5,966 nucleotides of DNA from NCBI GenBank assembly GCA_903885415.1, contig CAISIP010000201.1, forward strand, positions 1 to 5,966, given 5' to 3'. This DNA comes from an uncultured beta proteobacterium. Lineage in GTDB: Bacteria; Pseudomonadota; Gammaproteobacteria; Burkholderiales; Burkholderiaceae_C. The position numbers were made by a program, and so were the translations under genes. The notes under the pieces are model-generated. The model did no database searches and was not told the DNA's origin. It saw only the letters and a list, made by a program, of their open reading frames with translations. This document shows positions 1 to 5,964 of this stretch, piece by piece; the first letter of the stretch is position 1, and the number at the start of each line of letters is the position of its first letter.

Positions 1-1
1 C

Positions 2-64
2 ACCGGTAAGATCCAGAAATTCCAGCTGCGCGAGCGCGCGCGCTCCGTCGACGCCCTCAAATGA
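2..64 (+). CDS. C-terminal end of an AMP-forming acyl-CoA synthetase (partial)
   Basis: Only the last 20 codons are present; the gene begins upstream of the window. The residues read TGKIQKFQLRERARSVDALK and then TGA. The TGKIQKFxLRE pattern is the C-terminal A10 motif of the acyl-adenylate-forming (ANL) family, whose lysine after TG takes part in forming the acyl-adenylate. In this family the enzyme activates a carboxylic acid, usually a fatty acid, with ATP and joins it to coenzyme A in the cytoplasm. The exact substrate cannot be told from this fragment. The gene converges on the binding-protein gene to its right, with a shared hairpin between them. Family membership is fairly safe; any closer assignment would be a guess. 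Confidence 0.75.
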   Translation, partial: TGKIQKFQLRERARSVDALK

Positions 65-82
65 GGCGCCGGGCGCGCCAAT

Positions 83-112
83 AAAAAAGCCCCGCCAAAG
101 CGGGGCCTTGTT
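83..112 (-). terminator. Rho-independent terminator between convergent genes
   Basis: A perfect 7-bp stem, GCCCCGC (89-95) with GCGGGGC (100-106), closes a 4-base loop. Read on the - strand it is followed directly by six T residues (88-83), the classic intrinsic terminator for the binding-protein gene that ends at 127. Read on the + strand the tail is CTTGTT, a weaker U-tract, so it may also stop transcription from the acyl-CoA synthetase gene ending at 64. It lies 20 bases beyond the stop codon of the - strand gene. Confidence 0.85.
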
Positions 113-126
113 GCCAGGAGAGCCGA

Positions 127-1332
127 TTAGCGGATGACCGCCAGATCCACCTGCTTGCCGCCCTTGTAGGTCTTGAGCGTCAGCGCGCCGTTCTTGATGT
201 CGCCTTTTTCGTCAAAGGAGATGGTACCGGTCACGCCCTTGTGGTCGGCGGTCGAAGCCAGCATCGGCAGGTACTTCGCAGGATCGGCCGAGTCGGCCTT
301 GACCATCGCGGCCACCATCACGTTGAGTGCGTCGTACACATAGGGCGCGTAAACCTGCACGTCGGCATTGAACTTGGCCTTGAAGTCAGCCTTGAACTTG
401 TCCATGCCCGCCTTCTGCTCGCCTTCGACACCACCGGCCTCGGCGCAGAACACCGTGTTGTCCTTCATCGCGTCGCCAGCGAGTTTGGGCAACTCGCTCG
501 AGCAGATGCCGTCGCCGCCCATGAACTTGGCCTTGATGCCGAGCTGCGCCATCTGCTTGATCATCGGGCCCGCAACCGCGTCCATGCCGCCGAAGAAGAC
601 AACGTCTACCTTCTTGCCCTTGAGGGTGGTGAGGATGGCGTTGAAGTCGGTCGCCTTGTCGGTCGTGAACTCGTGGCCCACTACCTTGCCGCCCGCGGCA
701 GTGACCGCCTTCTCGAACTCCTCGGCGACGCCTTGTCCGTAGGCGGTGCGGTCGTCGATCACGCCGATCGACTTGCCCTTGAGGGTGCCAACCGCGTACT
801 TGCCCAGCGTGCTGCCAAGGTGCACATCATCCGCGACGACGCGGAAGGTTGTCTTGAAGCCCTGGCGCGTGAACTTGGGGTTGGTGGCCGATGGGGAGAT
901 CTGCGGAATGCCTGCAGCGCTGTAGATCTGCGAGGCCGGGATGGAGGTGCCCGAATTCAGATGACCGATCACACCGGCTACCTTGGCGTCGGCCAACTTG
1001 GTCGCCACCGCGGTTCCCTGCTTGGGGTCCGCAGCATCGTCTTCGGCCATCAGCTCCAGCGTCATCTTCTGTCCGCCGATGGTGATGCCCTTGGCGTTGA
1101 GTTCCTCGATCGCCATGCGTGCGCCGTTTTCGTTGTCCTTGCCCAGGTGCGCAATGGCGCCGCTGGTGGGCCCGACGTGTCCGATCCTGATAACGTTCGA
1201 GGGCGCTGCTGCAGCCGAGGCCGCAGCGGCGGGTGCAGAAGCCGCCGGAGCCGCCTCTTGCTTCTTGCCACAGGCGACCATCAAAACGGCTGCCGCACAC
1301 AGGGTCAGGCTGGTACGAACTGTCATTTGCAT
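127..1332 (-). CDS. Branched-chain amino-acid-type ABC transporter substrate-binding lipoprotein (LivK/LivJ family)
   Basis: This 401-residue protein is a periplasmic binding protein of the type 1 fold (Peripla_BP_6). The family captures branched-chain amino acids or related small molecules for a LivHMGF-type importer. Residues 1-21 form a lipoprotein signal: a charged start, a hydrophobic core and LMVAC, with Cys21 as the likely lipidated residue. An Ala/Pro-rich linker (about 26-45) leads to the folded domain. Family hallmarks are GPTSG...HLGKDNENGARMAIEELN (54-79), GHLNSGTSIPASQIY (123-137), expected to line the ligand pocket, and DDRTAYGQG (193-201). Cys277 and Cys296 could form a disulfide. 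The ATG at 1332 was chosen because AAGGAG lies 5 bases upstream; an in-frame ATG at 1371 would add 13 residues without such a site. No permease or ATPase genes are adjacent, so it may serve a transporter encoded elsewhere. The ligand is not determinable here. Confidence 0.92.
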   Translation of the reverse strand: MQMTVRTSLTLCAAAVLMVACGKKQEAAPAASAPAAAASAAAAPSNVIRIGHVGPTSGAIAHLGKDNENGARMAIEELNAKGITIGGQKMTLELMAEDDAADPKQGTAVATKLADAKVAGVIGHLNSGTSIPASQIYSAAGIPQISPSATNPKFTRQGFKTTFRVVADDVHLGSTLGKYAVGTLKGKSIGVIDDRTAYGQGVAEEFEKAVTAAGGKVVGHEFTTDKATDFNAILTTLKGKKVDVVFFGGMDAVAGPMIKQMAQLGIKAKFMGGDGICSSELPKLAGDAMKDNTVFCAEAGGVEGEQKAGMDKFKADFKAKFNADVQVYAPYVYDALNVMVAAMVKADSADPAKYLPMLASTADHKGVTGTISFDEKGDIKNGALTLKTYKGGKQVDLAVIR

Positions 1333-1490
1333 AAAAACTCCTTGGTTATTTTTAAACTTTGAACGGCGCATTCAGCCGAATCAGCGCGGGAGGATAACGC
1401 ATTTATTCCCGTAAGACCACCCAAAATATCCGGTTCTACGCCAATCTCCCCGCATTATTCGTACTTAGGAAGCTCCCGTCGCGGATTCGG
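1333..1490 (-). promoter_or_regulatory. Leader and presumed promoter region of the binding-protein gene
   Basis: This 158-bp gap lies between the stop of the 92-residue protein and the binding-protein start and is clearly richer in A and T than its surroundings. It should hold the binding-protein promoter, but I found no convincing -35/-10 pair at 16-18 bp spacing, so none is marked. It contains three related words on the - strand: GAATAATGCG (1460-1451), GAATAAATGCG (1408-1398) and GAATGCG (1373-1367). It also contains a perfect 9-bp inverted repeat, AGCCGAATC (1374-1382) with GATTCGGCT (1484-1492). No intrinsic terminator for the upstream operon is evident, so read-through into the binding-protein gene is possible. 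Confidence 0.4.
1338..1343 (-). promoter_or_regulatory. Ribosome binding site of the binding-protein gene
   Basis: AAGGAG on the - strand stands 5 bases before the ATG at 1332. It decides the start in favour of 1332 over the in-frame ATG at 1371, and over a second ATG at 1326 two codons downstream. Confidence 0.85.
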
Positions 1491-1769
1491 CTATCGCGCG
1501 GTGCCGCCGTTGGGGTCTGGCCGGGCAGCAACCTCTGCCGCCAGCCGCTCGTCGACCAGCGCACGCACCATAGCCTCTAGCTCGGCACGCCATCGCCCGG
1601 CCATCGCATCGCACTGCTGCGCCACCTCGGCCGCAACGGCTTCGCGCAAGCGCCGCTCCAAGTCCGCGTGATCCAGGCTCGGCGCTGCATCGACCCCCTC
1701 GGGCGCCGGCTGCAGGACTTCGGTCAGCGTCGGCAGGAACCGGTACCGGTCGGGCGGCGCCGCGCTCAC
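1491..1769 (-). CDS. Conserved-looking hypothetical protein, 92 residues, downstream of holC
   Basis: Function is unknown. The protein starts at a GTG whose bases overlap the holC stop (GTGA, 4 bases shared), and AAGGAGG lies 4 bases before it. Together these mark a translationally coupled gene. The N-terminus carries RFLPTLTEVLQP (residues 10-21). A short Pro-Thr-Leu-Thr-Glu-Val motif of this kind, near the start of small proteins next to holC, resembles what I recall from Burkholderiales hypothetical proteins such as the DUF2486 group, but I cannot confirm membership. A Pro/Ala-rich stretch (21-30) is followed by a charged, Ala/Glu/Arg-rich region (about 32-84) likely to form long amphipathic helices, perhaps a coiled coil. 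The tail (85-92) looks disordered. There is no signal peptide or membrane segment. Codons show the same strong third-position GC as holC. It could be a replication-linked or oligomerising partner, but that is only guilt by association. Confidence 0.72.
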   Translation of the reverse strand: MSAAPPDRYRFLPTLTEVLQPAPEGVDAAPSLDHADLERRLREAVAAEVAQQCDAMAGRWRAELEAMVRALVDERLAAEVAARPDPNGGTAR

Positions 1770-2200
1770 GCGCCCTCCTTGGCCGCAAGGTCGTGGCGCA
1801 GGATGGCATAGCCGCGATCCTGGTAATGCTTCCACCGTCGCCGCGAATCGGCGCGGTCGGCGGCGTCCGATCCCACCACCTCAATCAGGCGCTCAAAGGC
1901 TTCGAAGCCCGGCGGCACCTCGGCGCCCAGGTTCAGCAGCACCTCGCGATGCGGCGAGTCGTGGGGGGTGGCGCACAGCACGATCGGCGAAGCCGCCAGC
2001 ACCGCAGGGTCCGCGCCCAGCCTGCAATGCGGCACAAAGTCGACCTCGGAGAAGCGCCACAGATCGGCGTCAAGCCGCTGCAAGGCCGCATCGTCGCCGC
2101 TGACCGTTACCCGACTTCCCCGGGCCAGGGCCTTGCGCAGCAAACGACACAGATAAGCCGCCTTGTCGGCGGCATTGAAATGAAATGCGACCTCGGTCAT
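1766..2200 (-). CDS. holC: DNA polymerase III subunit chi
   Basis: This 144-residue cytoplasmic protein is the chi accessory subunit of the replicative DNA polymerase. In E. coli, chi with psi links the clamp loader to single-strand-binding protein during lagging-strand synthesis. The N-terminus MTEVAFHFNAADKAAYLCRL is typical of the family, with the conserved LWRFSEVDFVPHC segment at 47-59. A VLLNLGAEVPPGF strand-turn region sits at 87-99, and the C-terminal helix RRRWKHYQDRGY at 120-131 is also characteristic. Length fits the family (about 140-150). The ATG at 2200 was chosen because the protein match begins there; longer in-frame starts run into pepA. Its ribosome binding site is weak (a GGGGCGG stretch), and the start lies 25 bases after the pepA stop, so it is probably co-transcribed with pepA. 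No psi (holD) gene is visible nearby. Confidence 0.93.
   Translation of the reverse strand: MTEVAFHFNAADKAAYLCRLLRKALARGSRVTVSGDDAALQRLDADLWRFSEVDFVPHCRLGADPAVLAASPIVLCATPHDSPHREVLLNLGAEVPPGFEAFERLIEVVGSDAADRADSRRRWKHYQDRGYAILRHDLAAKEGA
1774..1780 (-). promoter_or_regulatory. Strong ribosome binding site inside the end of holC
   Basis: AAGGAGG on the - strand, 4 bases before the GTG at 1769, lies within the last codons of holC. It fixes the start of the 92-residue protein at this GTG and argues against the in-frame upstream ATG at 1835, which would place 66 more bases of overlap inside holC. Confidence 0.75.
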
Positions 2201-2225
2201 CGGTCGCCGCCCCGGTCCACTCGGT

Positions 2226-3719
2226 TCAGGCCGACTTGCGGGGGCCGGCGGTCTTGCGCGCGGGCGCGGTGGCGGCCGCCTTGTTGGCCTGCTCCAGCAG
2301 GTATTTGAGCAGCAGCGGCACCGGACGGCCGGTTGCGCCTTTGGCGGCGCCGCCCTTCCAGGCGGTTCCCGCGATGTCCAGATGGGCCCAAGGGAACTTT
2401 TCGGCAAAGCGCTGCAAAAACTTGGCCGCCGTCACCGATCCCGCAGGTCGTCCGCCGACATTGGCCACATCGGCAAAATTGCTCTTCAGGCCCTCGGCAT
2501 AGTCATCGTCCAGCGGCATCCTCCAGCACAGGTCCTGCACCGCCTCACCGGCGGCCTGCAACTCGGCGGCCAGCGTATCGGCGGTGCTAAACAGCCCGCT
2601 GCGCACTGCGCCCAGAGCGATCACGCAGGCGCCGGTCAGCGTGGCGATGTCGATCACCGCGGCCGGATGGAAACGTTCGGCATAGGTCAATGCGTCGCAC
2701 AGGATCAGCCGGCCTTCGGCGTCGGTGTTCAGTATCTCGACGGTTTGCCCGCTCATGCTGGTCACGACATCACCCGGCTTGACGGCCCGCCCGTCGGGCA
2801 TGTTCTCGCAACTTGGAATCAGGCCGATCACGTTGATCTTTGGCTTGAGTTCGCCCAGCGCGCGAAAAACACCCAGCACGCTGGCCGCGCCGCACATGTC
2901 AAATTTCATCTCATCCATCTCGCCCGCCGGCTTGATGGAAATACCGCCGGTATCGAAGCTGATGCCCTTACCAACCAGCACCGTGGGCGCAACGGATTTG
3001 GCGGCGCCACTGTAGCGCAGCACAATGAAGCGAAGCTCCTCCTCGGAGCCTCTTGCCACCGCCATGAATGCACCCATTCCCAGCTTCTCGACCTGCCGGG
3101 GACCCAGCACTTCGCAGCCAATCTGCGGCGCCTTGGCCAGGCTCCTTGCGGCTTCGGCAAGCTGGGTCGGCGTCGCGTAGTTGGCCGGCCGATTGCCCCA
3201 TTCCTTGGCGAACTCGACGCCATGCACCGCCGCCACGGCATGGTCGAAGGAAGGCCTTGCCGCCACCATATCGGCCACTCCGATGACCCACTGGGTCAGC
3301 GTGCGGCCTTCGGGCTTGGACTTGGATGTGGTGTAGACGTAGCTGGCGTCTGCCGCTGCCATAACCGCGGCGTGCACCGCGTCGGCCGGAGCGCCCCAGC
3401 CAAAACACAGCACAACGCGCTTGACCGCCGCCGATTTGAGGACCCCCGTCGCGGCAGCAACGGCCTGTCGCACCTGGCGCGACGAACCCTGGTCGCACCC
3501 GGCCAGCACCAACCGCGTACACGACACGCCGTCTACCTTGTACAACTGCAGCAACTTGCCCGCCTTGGTTTCCAGGTCACCCGACTTGATCGCGCCTGCG
3601 ATCAGTTGCCCCAGCGCCGTGTCGCCGGGCTGGAATGCCTTGGGTACCAGAACGATCAGCGCGTCGCCTTTTTGAGCCGCCGCGTCGGCCAGTTCGAATC
3701 GCCGGAGTTCGAAGTTCAT
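2226..3719 (-). CDS. pepA: Leucyl aminopeptidase (M17 family, cytosol aminopeptidase)
   Basis: This 497-residue enzyme removes N-terminal residues, preferably leucine, from peptides using two metal ions. The N-terminal domain spans about residues 1-160 and the catalytic domain about 165-475. Catalytic motifs are intact: VGKGISFDTGGISIKP (249-264), DMCGAA (274-279) and the M17 signature NTDAEGRL (331-338). Lys251, Asp256, Asp274, Asp333 and Glu335 match the metal ligands of E. coli PepA, and Lys263 and Arg337 match its catalytic residues, all at a constant offset of 19. The ATG at 3719 follows AAGGAA by about 10 bases and gives the expected N-terminus. In E. coli, PepA also binds DNA at carAB and in Xer recombination; whether this one does is unknown. 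Odd point: the last 20 or so residues form an Ala-rich, Lys/Arg-rich tail past the usual end. It is the first gene of a pepA-holC unit and divergent from lptF. Confidence 0.96.
   Translation of the reverse strand: MNFELRRFELADAAAQKGDALIVLVPKAFQPGDTALGQLIAGAIKSGDLETKAGKLLQLYKVDGVSCTRLVLAGCDQGSSRQVRQAVAAATGVLKSAAVKRVVLCFGWGAPADAVHAAVMAAADASYVYTTSKSKPEGRTLTQWVIGVADMVAARPSFDHAVAAVHGVEFAKEWGNRPANYATPTQLAEAARSLAKAPQIGCEVLGPRQVEKLGMGAFMAVARGSEEELRFIVLRYSGAAKSVAPTVLVGKGISFDTGGISIKPAGEMDEMKFDMCGAASVLGVFRALGELKPKINVIGLIPSCENMPDGRAVKPGDVVTSMSGQTVEILNTDAEGRLILCDALTYAERFHPAAVIDIATLTGACVIALGAVRSGLFSTADTLAAELQAAGEAVQDLCWRMPLDDDYAEGLKSNFADVANVGGRPAGSVTAAKFLQRFAEKFPWAHLDIAGTAWKGGAAKGATGRPVPLLLKYLLEQANKAAATAPARKTAGPRKSA
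3672..3699 (+). promoter_or_regulatory. Weak candidate sigma70 promoter for lptFG inside pepA
   Basis: TTGAGC (3672-3677) and TCGAAT (3694-3699) are separated by 16 bases, each matching four of six positions of the sigma70 consensus. The site lies upstream of lptF, within the first codons of pepA. The short pepA-lptF gap forces the lptF promoter into this area, but such matches also arise by chance, so this is only a candidate. Confidence 0.18.
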
Positions 3720-3742
3720 AATTGCGTTTTTCCTTCTACGCG

Positions 3743-4861
3743 ATGTTATTCCATTCCTCGATCCGCAAGGAAATGTCCCGCAGCTTTGGCGCCACCGTGG
3801 TGGTGCTGTCGACGGTGGTGATGACGATGCTGCTGATCCGCACGCTGGGGCTGGCATCGCGCGGCAGCGTCGACCCGACCGAGATCATGGCGGTGCTGGC
3901 CTACACCGTACTCGGCCACGCACCGACGATTCTGACGCTGAGTCTGTTCGTCGCCATCGTCGCGACACTGTCCCGGATGTATGGCGACAGCGAGATGGTG
4001 ATCTGGTTTTCCAGCGGCCAGGGACTGCGCGGATTTCTGCGGCCACTGTTTCAGTTCGCCTGGCCCATTCTGGTGGTGACAGGACTGCTGGCGCTGTTTG
4101 CCTGGCCCTGGGCCAACCAGCAGTCGCAGACGCTACGCGACCGCTTTGAGCAGCGTGGCGACCTGGAGCGCGTTACGCCCGGACAATTTCAGGAGTCGGC
4201 CAGCGGCAACCGGGTGTTCTTTGTCGACAAGGATTCGGTAGGCGGAAAAACCGCCGGCCAGGTGTTCATCGCTGCCAATGAAAAGGGCGGACAGACCATC
4301 ACCTCGGCCCGAGCCGGCCGGGTAGAGACCATCGGCGCCGACCGCTACCTGCTGCTGTCGCGCGGCCAGCGCTTGGAGTTCAGTGCGGCGCGCAACGACC
4401 TCAAGCTCAGCGAGTTTGAGGAGTACGGGGTGCGCATCGAGGCCGGGGATTCCGGCATCCAACGGGCGCTGCCGCCACGGGTCCTGTCGACGGAATCACT
4501 GGTGACAAACGGCGGGGCCGCCAATCTGGGCGAACTGTCCTGGCGCATCGGGCTGGCACTGGCCGCCATCAACCTGGTTCTCATGGGGCTGGCCCTGGCG
4601 AGCTTCAACCCGCGGATCGGGCGCAACGGCAATTTGATCTTTGCGCTGTTCGCCTTCATCCTTTACTTCAACCTGATCAACCTGGGCGCGAGCCGCATCG
4701 CATCGCAGAAGAGCGACTTTGTGGTGTTCATGCTGGGGCTGCACGGCAGCGCGCTGCTGCTCGCTGCGTTGCTGCTCGCCAAGCAGCACTGGAACTGGAG
4801 CGTGCGCGACGGTTTGCGCCGACACAGGATCCCAAGAAGCCGCACTGCGGTCGACGCATGA
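3743..4861 (+). CDS. lptF: LPS export ABC transporter permease LptF
   Basis: LptF pairs with LptG in the inner membrane and, driven by the LptB ATPase, extracts lipopolysaccharide and passes it to LptC and the periplasmic bridge. From the ATG at 3743 the protein has 372 residues, close to E. coli LptF (366). Layout fits the YjgP/YjgQ family: three membrane segments at about 15-36, 50-78 and 101-122, a periplasmic beta-jellyroll domain (about 125-250), and three more segments at about 268-288, 296-316 and 326-346. DSEMVIWFSSG (82-92) after segment 2 and RGDLERVTPGQFQES (138-152) are family-typical. The start is uncertain: MLFHSSIRKE fits homologues but lacks a clear ribosome binding site, and an in-frame TTG at 3722 would add 7 residues. 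A basic tail of about 20 residues ends the protein. Its stop overlaps the lptG start (ATGA), which suggests coupled translation of the two subunits. Confidence 0.94.
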   Translation: MLFHSSIRKEMSRSFGATVVVLSTVVMTMLLIRTLGLASRGSVDPTEIMAVLAYTVLGHAPTILTLSLFVAIVATLSRMYGDSEMVIWFSSGQGLRGFLRPLFQFAWPILVVTGLLALFAWPWANQQSQTLRDRFEQRGDLERVTPGQFQESASGNRVFFVDKDSVGGKTAGQVFIAANEKGGQTITSARAGRVETIGADRYLLLSRGQRLEFSAARNDLKLSEFEEYGVRIEAGDSGIQRALPPRVLSTESLVTNGGAANLGELSWRIGLALAAINLVLMGLALASFNPRIGRNGNLIFALFAFILYFNLINLGASRIASQKSDFVVFMLGLHGSALLLAALLLAKQHWNWSVRDGLRRHRIPRSRTAVDA

Positions 4862-5964
4862 ATACCGCGCGCCGGATGGTCTACCGGGAAGCGCTGGCGG
4901 CGATCGGCTTTGCCACGCTGGCTTTCCTGGCGCTCTTCTTCTTTTTTGACCTGGTAGACGAGTTACGCTGGGTCAACCAGAGCAGCGCCGACGGCTACCA
5001 GCTGGTCCATGCACTGGCCTATTCGGCAACGCTCAGCGTCGCCACCCTGTACGACCTGATTCCGATCACGGTTCTCATCGGTTCTGTGTTTGTGATGGCG
5101 CGGCTGGCGACCACCTCGGAATTCACCGTTCTGCGCACCAGCGGACTGGGGCCCTGGCGTGCGCTGCGCATGATGCTGGGACTGGGGCTGATGTTCGCGT
5201 TGCTGACCTATGCCATTGGGGACTTTCTGGTTCCACTGGCCGACCGGGTTGGGCAGTCGATCCGTTCGGCGCACGCGCGCCCGGCTGGCTTTGGCAAGAC
5301 CGGGGCATGGCTCAAGGACCGGCAGGAGGGCCGCTCCTTCGCGGTCAACGTGGGTGCTTTCTTGCCCGATGCGGGCATGCGGCGTCTGCGCCTGATCGAG
5401 TTCGACGCCAGCGGACGACTGCTAGCGACCAACGAGGCGCAAAGCGCGCGCTTCGACGCCGACGAAGCCTGGACGCTGCAAGACGTGGTGCGAACCGAAT
5501 TCAACCCGGACTCCACCGGCGAGCCCAGGGCCCTCCAAAGCCGTCTGAGCGAACTGCGCTGGCCCACCACGCTGAGCGCGGAGATGGTGTCGGTGGCGCT
5601 GGTGCGGCCCGAACGGATGCCGATCGTCGACCTGTTCCAGTTCATGCGCCACCTTGACGCCAACGGCCAGTCGTCGCAGCGCTATGCCATCGAGTTCTGG
5701 CGCAAGGTTTTCTATCCGCTGAGCTGCCTGGTGATGGTGGTGCTCGCCCTGCCCTTTGCCTACCTGCACTTCAGGAACAGCGGCATCTCGACCTTCGTAT
5801 TCATCGGCGTCCTCAGCGGCATCAGCTTCTTCCTGCTCAACGATATGTTTGGCCATTTCGGCAACCTTCGAAATTGGTGGCCTTGGCTGACTGCCGCAGC
5901 CCCCGGGCTGATCTACTCCCTGCTGTCGCTGTCGGCCTTCGGCTGGCTGGTGCTGCGCCGATGA
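4858..5964 (+). CDS. lptG: LPS export ABC transporter permease LptG
   Basis: LptG is the second permease half of the LptB2FG lipopolysaccharide exporter. The protein has 368 residues, against 360 in E. coli. Predicted membrane segments lie at about 12-32, 57-83 and 103-127, then a periplasmic beta-jellyroll domain (about 145-250), then segments at about 285-303, 310-328 and 344-365. Family motifs visible are SEFTVLRTSGLGPWRAL (87-103), a cytoplasmic coupling-type stretch, TGAWLKDRQ (148-156) at the start of the jellyroll, and EFWRKVFYPLSCLVMVVLALPF (279-300) leading into segment 4. The ATG overlaps the lptF stop by 4 bases, and there is no strong ribosome binding site of its own, so its translation probably depends on lptF. 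The gene is complete, with its TGA two bases before the window edge. Confidence 0.95.
   Translation: MNTARRMVYREALAAIGFATLAFLALFFFFDLVDELRWVNQSSADGYQLVHALAYSATLSVATLYDLIPITVLIGSVFVMARLATTSEFTVLRTSGLGPWRALRMMLGLGLMFALLTYAIGDFLVPLADRVGQSIRSAHARPAGFGKTGAWLKDRQEGRSFAVNVGAFLPDAGMRRLRLIEFDASGRLLATNEAQSARFDADEAWTLQDVVRTEFNPDSTGEPRALQSRLSELRWPTTLSAEMVSVALVRPERMPIVDLFQFMRHLDANGQSSQRYAIEFWRKVFYPLSCLVMVVLALPFAYLHFRNSGISTFVFIGVLSGISFFLLNDMFGHFGNLRNWWPWLTAAAPGLIYSLLSLSAFGWLVLRR

Noticed and set aside
241..1362. A 373-codon open frame on the + strand antisense to the binding-protein gene
   Set aside because: It mirrors a confidently identified gene. The translation is rich in Arg, His and Gly with no recognisable domain, typical of a shadow frame in high-GC DNA.
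1333..1371. N-terminal extension of the binding protein from the ATG at 1371
   Set aside because: The 13 extra residues are basic and asparagine-rich, lie across the AAGGAG ribosome binding site and would spoil the lipoprotein signal.
2201..2407. Longer in-frame start for holC inside pepA
   Set aside because: The extension is Pro/Arg/Ala-rich shadow sequence of pepA; the HolC family match begins exactly at the ATG at 2200.
2382..3821. A 479-codon open frame on the + strand antisense to pepA, crossing into lptF
   Set aside because: It lies opposite an intact M17 aminopeptidase and overlaps the lptF start. The composition (Arg/His/Gln-rich) shows no domain; it is a shadow frame.
3720..3857. 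Longer in-frame start for pepA inside lptF
   Set aside because: The extra 46 residues are a shadow of lptF; the ATG at 3719 has a ribosome binding site and gives the standard N-terminus.
4133..4825. Several open frames of about 100 codons antisense to lptF
   Set aside because: All overlap conserved LptF membrane or jellyroll coding sequence and have no start signals or recognisable motifs.
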